Source: a bacterium (lineage in GTDB: Bacteria; Eremiobacterota; Eremiobacteria; Baltobacterales; Baltobacteraceae). From it: a DNA stretch of 14,539 bases. The stretch lies in the NCBI GenBank assembly GCA_021784715.1, contig JAJYHP010000104.1:1-14539 (forward strand), in the 5' to 3' direction. The notes below the pieces were generated by a model. That model worked only from the letters and a program-made list of their open reading frames with translations. It did no database searches and was not told where the DNA came from. The position numbers were made by a program, and so were the translations under genes. Below are positions 1-5,959 of the stretch, in pieces; position 1 is the first letter of the stretch; every line of letters starts with the position of its first letter.

Positions 1-998
1 TTCTCCCGGAGACCGGCTTTATCGGCGTCGCGCTCTTCTTCTTTCTCAGCGGAACGGTAATCGCATTACCCTTCGCGCGCGCCGCATTCAAAGGGAGCGC
101 GCCGCCGACGTGGCGCCATTTTTACCTTCGGCGCTTTTGGAAGATCGTTCCCTCCTACATCCTATCGATCGCCGTCGCCTATGCAATCGGCTATGCGGCG
201 CGGCAGGGCGGCGCCGGAGTCGTACCCGATCTCCTGACCCACCTGCTCTTCATCCACACCTGGTTCCCGGCGAGCTCCGGAGCGATTAACGGCGTGCTCT
301 GGACGCTCGCCGTCGAGGTCGAGTTCTACGCGATCTTTCCGCTGCTCTGGTGGTGCTTTCGCCGCGCACGGTGGCTCACGGTCGCGGCGAGCGTCGCGCT
401 CTCGCTCGCCTGGCGTCTCCATGCCGCAGGGTGCTGCGCGCGGTCCGGAATCGTCAATCTCGATCAAGACCTGCCGGCATTTTTGAGTTGTTTCACCTTC
501 GGTATGTTGACGGCGTCGCTCTTCGTCGAAGCGCACGCTCGTTGGAGCGCGGGTCGACGATTCGCCGTCGGTATCGCAAGCTTCATCGCCGGATGTACCG
601 CCTGCACCATCCTGTTGCAATCGCTTTTCGCGTTTCGCCATGCCAATCAGTGGGCTGCGGTCTGGGCCGCGACGCATCGCGATCTCTTGGCATGCTCGTT
701 CGCCGCAATCGCGTTCGGCGCGCTACTCGCACCGCGCCCGCTCCAGCGCGTTCTCGCCAACCGACCGCTCGTGTTTTTCGGCGCGATCTCGTACGCGCTC
801 TACCTCTACCATCAAATCGTCGCGCGGGAACTGCTGTATTACCGCCTCCCCCCGTATCTCGGCACCCCGCAGTACGATCCCCTCTGGCAAAGTGCATTCA
901 CGATCGTCGCGATACTCCTTTCGATCGCTCTCGCTACAGCGCTAACGTACTGGTTCGAGCGCCCGCTACAGAACTGGGGAAATCGCCGCTTTTCCTAG
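1..998 (+). CDS. Acyltransferase-3 family integral membrane protein, 5' end missing
   Basis: The reading frame is open from base 3 to the TAG at 996-998, giving 331 visible residues; the true start lies left of the window. The frame carries hallmarks of acyltransferase family 3 (OafA/YrhL-like O-acyltransferases): a GFIGVALFFFLSG segment at the left edge, an arginine-rich RRFWKIVPSY stretch, LLFIHTW, then LWTLAVEVEFYAIFPLLWW, and near the end ISYALYLYHQ. About nine hydrophobic segments are visible. Family members move acyl groups (often acetyl) onto cell-surface sugars such as O-antigen, exopolysaccharide or peptidoglycan, from the cytoplasmic membrane. The family's usual N-terminal catalytic His lies outside the window and cannot be checked. 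Substrate is unknown. The next gene, a prepilin, starts 89 bp downstream and is not obviously related in function. Confidence 0.9.
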   Translation, partial: LPETGFIGVALFFFLSGTVIALPFARAAFKGSAPPTWRHFYLRRFWKIVPSYILSIAVAYAIGYAARQGGAGVVPDLLTHLLFIHTWFPASSGAINGVLWTLAVEVEFYAIFPLLWWCFRRARWLTVAASVALSLAWRLHAAGCCARSGIVNLDQDLPAFLSCFTFGMLTASLFVEAHARWSAGRRFAVGIASFIAGCTACTILLQSLFAFRHANQWAAVWAATHRDLLACSFAAIAFGALLAPRPLQRVLANRPLVFFGAISYALYLYHQIVARELLYYRLPPYLGTPQYDPLWQSAFTIVAILLSIALATALTYWFERPLQNWGNRRFS

Positions 999-1087
999 GA
1001 ATCCGGTCGGACATCGTACGTAGATGCCTTCCTACGATCGCATCGTTCGAGGTCGCAACGTTCTGCGAAACGGGAACAGCGAGCGAG

Positions 1088-1537
1088 GTGAGAGGCCGAG
1101 ATTTGGGCTTTACCGCCTTGGAAACGATCGTCGCCGCGGGGCTCATCGCCTTGGCGCTCGCAACGGTCGGCGCGGCCGTCGTTCGTGAAAGCGTGAGTTT
1201 TTCGAGCGCCGCGACCGCCGACGCGCTTGCAGCTGCTGCGCGCGAAGAGGTTCGGATCGCGGCCGACGCCGTGAAGTACGACGGGAGCACGCTCTCGCCA
1301 ACCAGCGTGGCGACGACGCTGCCGATGCCGGTGGGCTCGCCGCTTCCGGCGGAGCTCTCGCTCTCGGCGCAGGCGCTTGCGGCCGGCGGCATCTCGGTTC
1401 GCGTCCGTGCGGTCGCCGATATCGCTGCCGCGCCGCTCGTTCGCGACGCATCGCTGATCGTCGAGCGACGCGTGCCGCTCCCCGGAAGCACCGTTATCGC
1501 GCCGACGCTCGTCGCAGCGCCGTTCGGCGCACCGTGA
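1088..1537 (+). CDS. Type IV prepilin-like / pseudopilin protein
   Basis: A 149-residue protein with a prepilin signal: short charged leader MRGRDLG, then FTALETIVAAGLIALALAT. The processing Gly is residue 7, mature Phe is residue 8, and the conserved Glu of the mature chain (position 5) is residue 12, followed by a hydrophobic helix to about residue 32. The rest (about 33-149) is a small, Ala/Ser/Val-rich periplasmic-type domain with no motif I recognise. I chose the GTG at 1088 because it gives a typical 7-residue leader; the frame is open far upstream, but that part is the acyltransferase gene read in another frame. GAGCGAG lies just before the start. It would be cleaved by a prepilin peptidase (not in the window) and could be a minor pilin (PilV/GspI-like) or DNA-uptake pseudopilin. 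It overlaps the next gene by 4 bp (GTGA). Confidence 0.75.
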   Translation: MRGRDLGFTALETIVAAGLIALALATVGAAVVRESVSFSSAATADALAAAAREEVRIAADAVKYDGSTLSPTSVATTLPMPVGSPLPAELSLSAQALAAGGISVRVRAVADIAAAPLVRDASLIVERRVPLPGSTVIAPTLVAAPFGAP

Positions 1538-2142
1538 CGATTCTTCGCGCGCTCCTCTTCGCCGTAATCGCCGGCGCGATCGGCGCGAGCTTCGCCGCAC
1601 TCGCCCTCGCTCTCGCGCGCACCGCCTCACTTCACGCCGCGCATGCGGCGGCTCGCGATGCGCTCACCGCAGCGCCGGTGCTCGTGCAAGCAACCGTTGC
1701 AGCGCGCATCGCAGACGGGGCGAATCCACTTGCATCGATCGCGCCGATCGATCGATGCACGGCGATCGGAACCACGCCCTGCGCGCTGCGCTCGACGACG
1801 AGCGTCGCGCTGCAGCCCGGCGGCAGCGCGAGTATTCTCCAAAACAACGCACTGATCGCCGAAGCGCGAATCGCGGTTTCCTTGCGAACCGTCGTCACCG
1901 ACGAAGCCGGCCGACTATCGACGATTGCAACGCGTACGGCGCTCTTGCGCACGTTTGCGATGCCGCCGTATGCGACGTACGAGGGGGACGGAGAGAGCGG
2001 CGGCCTTGCCCCCGGCCTCGCTCCTGGAACGCTGATCGACGTTCTTTACCGGAACGTGCAGAGCGGTGCGAGTATCCCCGGAAATGTCTGGAGCACGCCG
2101 CAAATCGCGCCGTCGAACGCACCGGTTCCGTGGCCGCAGTAG
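1534..2142 (+). CDS. Membrane-anchored hypothetical protein, probable minor-pilin partner
   Basis: 202 residues, starting with GTG inside the stop of the preceding prepilin gene (GTGA, 4-bp overlap), so translation is probably coupled. Residues about 4-32 form one hydrophobic, Ala/Leu-rich N-terminal helix; there is no G-F-x-x-x-E prepilin cleavage site. The remainder is an exported-looking domain with two cysteines about 8 residues apart (residues 74 and 82, possible disulfide) and a Pro/Gly-rich C-terminus ending PWPQ. Position and architecture resemble PilX/PilW- or ComG-type accessory proteins encoded beside minor pilins, but I see no specific family motif. It ends 4 bp before the stop of the convergent hydrolase gene, with no room for a terminator between them. 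It contains an 11-bp inverted repeat (1731-1759). Confidence 0.65.
   Translation: MTILRALLFAVIAGAIGASFAALALALARTASLHAAHAAARDALTAAPVLVQATVAARIADGANPLASIAPIDRCTAIGTTPCALRSTTSVALQPGGSASILQNNALIAEARIAVSLRTVVTDEAGRLSTIATRTALLRTFAMPPYATYEGDGESGGLAPGLAPGTLIDVLYRNVQSGASIPGNVWSTPQIAPSNAPVPWPQ
1731..1759. repeat. Perfect 11-bp inverted repeat, 7-nt loop, inside a coding region
   Basis: The arms TGCATCGATCG (1731-1741) and CGATCGATGCA (1749-1759) are exact reverse complements, separated by CGCCGAT. It lies within the 1534-2142 gene where the protein reads about SIAPIDRCTA. It could fold as a hairpin in DNA or mRNA. It is not followed by a T run, so it does not look like an intrinsic terminator. It may simply reflect the abundance of CGATCG in this DNA. 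Confidence 0.6.
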
Positions 2143-2146
2143 CGTT

Positions 2147-2932
2147 TTAAGGAACGAAGCGATCGATCGCGCCTGCGAGTTCACCCGGCGCTTCGATCGG
2201 AATGTTATGCCCGCAATCGCGCAGGACGACGAAAATACTTCCCGCGATGAGGTCGGCACACTCGGTGCGCAAACGCGGCAGCGTTGCCAGCGGATCGCTC
2301 GCGCCGGCGAGAACGAGCGTGGGGACGGCGATATTGGCAAGCGCATCTCGGAAATCGAGCGCGCGCCCGGCATCGTACCAGCCGAACCAGTGCTCCCGCG
2401 AGGCGATTAAGGCATCGTCGACGAGTATGTCGCGCGTCGCTTCGTCGACGCTCCGCCGCATCGCAGCGGAAACGAAATGCGCGATGCGGCGGCGAGAACC
2501 GAACGCTTCGAGCGTCAGCTCTCGATGCCGACCGTTGCCGCGCGACCCGCGCGCGGAGCCCGGAGCGACCAGCAGCATCCGCTCGATCTTCGGGTGAGCG
2601 CGCGCGGCGAGATACTGCGCGATGCGGCCACCCATCGAATGCGCGACGACCGTCACCGGCGCGTCGATTCGCGCGAGTATCGCTTCGTAATCGGCGGCAT
2701 AGCCTTCGAGCGTGTGTCCGTCGACGGGCCGGTCGCTTCGCCCGCATCCACGCGCGTCGAACCGATACGCCGTGTAGCGCGTGAGGTCGAGTTTCGCGAT
2801 CGTTGCGTCCCACATGCGGCGCGAGCCGATCCAGCCGTGTGCGAAGAGGAGATGCTGCGGGCCGTTGCCGCGTCGTTCGAACCAGAGGTCGGTGCCGTCG
2901 CGCTCGACGGTTTCGCCGGATACCTGCTCCAT
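2147..2932 (-). CDS. Alpha/beta hydrolase fold protein
   Basis: A 261-residue soluble hydrolase with the full catalytic set: oxyanion-region HGW at 32-34, the D-x-R-G-x-G-x-S segment at 59-66, nucleophile elbow AHSMGG with Ser99, acid ASDP with Asp213, and CGHNIPIE with His242. A lid-like helical part spans about 130-200. Family members hydrolyse esters, lactones, epoxides or C-C bonds; the sequence alone does not fix the substrate. It carries no signal peptide, so it is probably cytoplasmic. The ATG at 2932 is the only start before Met40 and has no clear Shine-Dalgarno sequence. It is divergent from the exporter gene, with 8 bp between the two start codons, and convergent with the pilin-partner gene. 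A link to the aromatic gene set further right is possible but unsupported. Confidence 0.88.
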   Translation of the reverse strand: MEQVSGETVERDGTDLWFERRGNGPQHLLFAHGWIGSRRMWDATIAKLDLTRYTAYRFDARGCGRSDRPVDGHTLEGYAADYEAILARIDAPVTVVAHSMGGRIAQYLAARAHPKIERMLLVAPGSARGSRGNGRHRELTLEAFGSRRRIAHFVSAAMRRSVDEATRDILVDDALIASREHWFGWYDAGRALDFRDALANIAVPTLVLAGASDPLATLPRLRTECADLIAGSIFVVLRDCGHNIPIEAPGELAGAIDRFVP

Positions 2933-2940
2933 CGCGACGA

Positions 2941-3876
2941 ATGATGCGCGCTATCGTGGAAAAGCGCCTGCCGACGTATCTCGGCCTGCTCTATGTCGTA
3001 TTCATTTGGGGCCTTAACACCGTTCTGGTGAAAATTGCCGTCTCGCACGTCAACGCGCTCGCGTTTACGGCACTGCGCTTCTCGACGATGGCCCCGCTTG
3101 CATTGCTCTGGGTGCGCCTCTCCGGTGCGCGCCTGGTTTTCGAACGTCAAGACTGGCTGCTCTTAATCGCCAGCGGCGCATGCGGCTTTGGTATCTATCA
3201 GTATTTTTGGGTGATCGGCCTCGCTCACACCACGGCTTTTGCATCCTCGTTGCTCGGCAGCAGTACGCCGATTTTTACGATGCTCTATTTGGTCGCGCTT
3301 CGCTGGGAGCGCGTGCGCAGCGCGCGTTGGATCGGCGCGGGGATCGCCATGCTCGGCATCGCGGTTTTCGAGGGAGCCTTCGCGGGGCGCGCGACGTTCC
3401 GGAGCGGCGACGCACTGACGATGCTCGCAGCGATGACCTTCGCCGGTTTCAACGTCATTAGCGCGAAGCTCGCACCGCGGTATCACCCGGTTGCCTTACT
3501 CGCCGCGACGCTCCTCATCGGTACGGCGATGATTTTGCCGGCGGGTATTCCCGCCCTCATCGCCGATCCGCCGACCCTTTGGCCGAAGGTGGTGTGGGGA
3601 GTCTTTGCCTTCGCCGTGGTCTTCCCCATCGTGCTCACCTACCCGGTCTGGAGTACCGGCATCGCGAAAATCGGCGCCGCGCGGGTTGCCCTGTTCAGTT
3701 TTCTCGTCCCCATCGTTTCCGGCGCCCTCTCGATCCCGCTGTTACACGCACACTTTGCAACCCATCAACTCGTCGGCGCAGCGATCTCCTTGCTCGGCCT
3801 CGCCGTCGCGACGTTGCTCGGCCACCTTTCGGTCGCCGAGGTCTGGGCGCAGCGAGCCGGAGATATCGAGCACTAG
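2941..3876 (+). CDS. EamA/DMT-superfamily transporter
   Basis: 311 residues (from the first of two tandem ATGs, 2941 and 2944) with about ten hydrophobic helices in two homologous halves, as in EamA-domain (drug/metabolite) exporters. Typical features are LLYVVFIWGLNTVLVKIA at the N-terminus, FTALRF in TM2, a QYFWVIGLAHTTAFASSLL stretch in the first half, and AKIGAARVALFSFLVPIVSG in the second half. Members of this cytoplasmic-membrane family usually export small metabolites; the substrate cannot be assigned. The reading frame extends upstream of 2941, but that translation is Arg/Cys-rich and lies antisense to the hydrolase, so I reject it. No Shine-Dalgarno sequence is evident. The next gene follows after 18 bp and may be co-transcribed. 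Confidence 0.88.
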   Translation: MMRAIVEKRLPTYLGLLYVVFIWGLNTVLVKIAVSHVNALAFTALRFSTMAPLALLWVRLSGARLVFERQDWLLLIASGACGFGIYQYFWVIGLAHTTAFASSLLGSSTPIFTMLYLVALRWERVRSARWIGAGIAMLGIAVFEGAFAGRATFRSGDALTMLAAMTFAGFNVISAKLAPRYHPVALLAATLLIGTAMILPAGIPALIADPPTLWPKVVWGVFAFAVVFPIVLTYPVWSTGIAKIGAARVALFSFLVPIVSGALSIPLLHAHFATHQLVGAAISLLGLAVATLLGHLSVAEVWAQRAGDIEH

Positions 3877-3894
3877 CGCGAAGGCGCTGCCCTG

Positions 3895-4086
3895 ATGGCT
3901 CGCCGCGCATGGTACTGGCTGCTCGCACTACCCTTCATTGCGTTGCTCGACGTTCCGATCTACGACCGGATCGATCCACGCTTCGCGGGCATTCCCTTTT
4001 TCTATTGGTACCAACTCGCATGGGTCGTGTTGACCGCAGCACTGCTGGGAGTCGTCTACCTGGCGACGCGCGTGCGCGGCCGATGA
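3895..4086 (+). CDS. DUF3311 small membrane protein, symporter partner
   Basis: 63 residues with two transmembrane helices (about 6-20 and 40-58) and the DUF3311 signature between them: PIYDRIDPRFAGIPFFYWYQ. These small proteins are habitually encoded immediately before a sodium:solute symporter and are thought to be an accessory subunit. That is the arrangement here: its TGA overlaps the symporter ATG (ATGA, 4 bp). AAGG lies about 10 nt before the ATG. Molecular role is not established for most members; I infer assembly or stability of the downstream permease. Confidence 0.85.
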   Translation: MARRAWYWLLALPFIALLDVPIYDRIDPRFAGIPFFYWYQLAWVVLTAALLGVVYLATRVRGR

Positions 4087-5555
4087 ACGTGACCGTAACC
4101 GTCTTCGCAATCTTGGTTCTCGTTGCTAGCGCGCTCGGGTTCACCGCAACACGCACGAAAAACGCCGATCTGCGAGACCTCCAAGAATGGGCGCTCGGCG
4201 GACGGCGCTTCGGGACCCTGCTTTCCTGGTTTCTCCTCGGCGGCGATCTCTACACCGCATACACATTCGTTGCGCTGCCGGCGTTGGTGTACGGGGTCGG
4301 TGCGCTCGGCTTTTTTGCCGTTCCCTATGCAACGATCGCCTACCCGATCGTCTTTCTTTTTCTCGCGCGGTTCTGGAACGTCGCTCACGAACGTGGGTAT
4401 ATGACGGCCGGCGATTTCGTGCGCGGCCGCTACCGGAGTCGCACGCTCGAGATTGCAGTCGCCGCGACCGGCGTGCTCGCCGCCTTGCCCTATATCGCAC
4501 TCCAGATCGTCGGCATGAAAGCGGTACTTTCGCAACTCGGCGGTGTCGTCAATCTCGGCGGCGGTGCGATGCCGCTCACCATCGCGTTTGCGCTGCCGGC
4601 CGCGTACACGTATTTCGGCGGCCTGCGCGCACCGGCAACGATCGCGGTTTTCAAAGATATCTTGATCTATGCGACCATCATCGCCGCAATTATTATTATC
4701 CCGCACGCACTGGGTGGCTGGCAATCGATCTTTGCAGCGGCCGGACATGCGCTGAGCACGCCGCTCCATCCACAACCGCTCCTTATCGCACCGCAGATGC
4801 AGTTTGCCTATGCGACGCTCGCTCTCGGTTCGGCATTCTCACTCTTCCTCTACCCTCATGCAATCACGTCGCTGCTCTCGGCGAAGAGCGCCGATGTCGT
4901 GCGTCGCAATGCCGCCCTCTTGCCGCTCTATTCGATCCTTCTTGGAATCATCGCGCTTCTCGGTTTCGCCGCTCTCGCCGCCGGCATCCATGCCGCCCCG
5001 AACGAAATCGTGCCGATCCTCTTCGCGCGATTCTTTCCACCCTGGTTTGCCGGCCTTGCCGATGCAACGATCGTGATCGGCGCGTTGGTCCCCGCCTCGA
5101 TCATGGCACTCGGAGCGGCAAATCTCTTCGTTCGCAACGTCGTTGCGCCGATCTCCGGCAAGATACCGAGTTCGAGCGCCGCAGCGACGAAATGGCTCAC
5201 GCTCGCGTTTTGCGCGCTCTCCCTCTTGCTCGTTCTCTACATGAACGTCAAGTTCGCCATTTACTTTCAACTGCTTGGAGGCGCGTGGGTTCTGCAAACC
5301 GCTCCGGCGATACTTTTCGGGCTCTCCTCGCGCTCGATTCCGGCGCGCGCTCTGTTCGCCGGGTGGGCGACGGGAATGATCGCCGCGACATCGTTTGCCG
5401 TTACCGACGGCTTCTCTCCGCTCGTCACCCTTCATATCGGATCGTTGAATATCGTGGGATTTATTGCCGTCTACGCGGTGCTGATCAATCTCGCAGTAGC
5501 GTTCGGAGCGGCGCTCCTGCTTCGCGTCCCTCCGACCGAGATCGAGCCCGCATGA
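4083..5555 (+). CDS. Sodium:solute symporter (SSS) family permease, MctP-like
   Basis: 490 residues with about 13 hydrophobic helices and no large soluble domain. The first helix is followed by the EWALGGRRFG segment (about 35-44), then LLGGDLYTAYTFVALPAL (51-68) and LPYIALQIVG (135-144), a pattern shared with bacterial SSS carriers of monocarboxylates and related acids. Such carriers use the sodium gradient to import organic anions across the cytoplasmic membrane. The start ATG lies in the stop of DUF3311, and the gene's own stop overlaps the RidA start, making a three-gene translationally coupled unit. The frame is open upstream to about 3579, but that part is antiparallel to hydrophobic coding in other genes and is not part of the protein. 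Because the unit faces the aromatic acid gene set, aromatic carboxylate uptake is a reasonable but unproven guess. Confidence 0.88.
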   Translation: MNVTVTVFAILVLVASALGFTATRTKNADLRDLQEWALGGRRFGTLLSWFLLGGDLYTAYTFVALPALVYGVGALGFFAVPYATIAYPIVFLFLARFWNVAHERGYMTAGDFVRGRYRSRTLEIAVAATGVLAALPYIALQIVGMKAVLSQLGGVVNLGGGAMPLTIAFALPAAYTYFGGLRAPATIAVFKDILIYATIIAAIIIIPHALGGWQSIFAAAGHALSTPLHPQPLLIAPQMQFAYATLALGSAFSLFLYPHAITSLLSAKSADVVRRNAALLPLYSILLGIIALLGFAALAAGIHAAPNEIVPILFARFFPPWFAGLADATIVIGALVPASIMALGAANLFVRNVVAPISGKIPSSSAAATKWLTLAFCALSLLLVLYMNVKFAIYFQLLGGAWVLQTAPAILFGLSSRSIPARALFAGWATGMIAATSFAVTDGFSPLVTLHIGSLNIVGFIAVYAVLINLAVAFGAALLLRVPPTEIEPA

Positions 5556-5950
5556 GCGAGCGGATTGCTCCCGAGGGCTGGGATCCTCCGCGCGGCTACT
5601 CAAACGGCGTTCTCGCCTCGGGACGGATACTCGCGATCGCCGGCCAGGTCGGCTGGGACGAGCGAGGGCAGTTCACCACCGACGACTTTCTCGGCCAGGC
5701 CGCGCAAGCGTTACGCAACGTCGCCACTATTCTCCGCACGGCAGGCGGAGCTCCCGAGCACCTCGTCCGCATGACCTGGTACGTTCTCGACGCAGTGGAG
5801 TATCGCGCCAACACGCGGGCGCTGGGAAAAGTCTATCGCGAAATTTTCGGCGATTTCTATCCGGCGATGACGCTGATCGTCGTCGCCGGGCTCTTAGAAC
5901 CGGGCGCGCGCCTCGAGATCGAAGCGACGGCCGTTCTTCCCGATCGCTGA
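5552..5950 (+). CDS. RidA/YjgF/YER057c family protein lacking the signature arginine
   Basis: 132 residues covering the whole RidA fold: GRILAIAGQVGWDERGQ (24-40), a helix with QAAQALRNVATILRTAGG (49-66), LVRMTWYVLD, and the C-terminal YPAMTLIVVAGLLEPGARLEIEA block split at 103-125. Archetypal RidA proteins hydrolyse reactive 2-aminoacrylate enamines/imines and bind the carboxylate with an Arg in the P-x-R motif. Here the equivalent residue is Met106, while the later Glu (E122/E124) is kept. That places it with the less-understood Rid subgroups lacking this Arg, so canonical 2-aminoacrylate deaminase activity is doubtful. ATGA overlap with the symporter suggests a common transcript. It ends 9 bp from the stop of the convergent DUF5916 gene. 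I infer an enamine/imine-processing role for an amino-aromatic intermediate. Confidence 0.9.
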   Translation: MSERIAPEGWDPPRGYSNGVLASGRILAIAGQVGWDERGQFTTDDFLGQAAQALRNVATILRTAGGAPEHLVRMTWYVLDAVEYRANTRALGKVYREIFGDFYPAMTLIVVAGLLEPGARLEIEATAVLPDR

Positions 5951-5959
5951 AAAAACTCT

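Noticed and set aside
350..1087. Long upstream extension of the prepilin frame
   Set aside because: It is Arg-rich and runs through the well-supported acyltransferase gene in another frame; the GTG at 1088 gives a proper prepilin leader.
3579..4082. Extension of the symporter frame upstream of 4083
   Set aside because: It overlaps the EamA exporter and DUF3311 genes in another frame and has Arg-rich, non-membrane composition.
5951..5959. Intrinsic terminator between the convergent RidA and DUF5916 genes
   Set aside because: There is a short A run but no GC-rich stem in front of it; the gap is only 9 bp.
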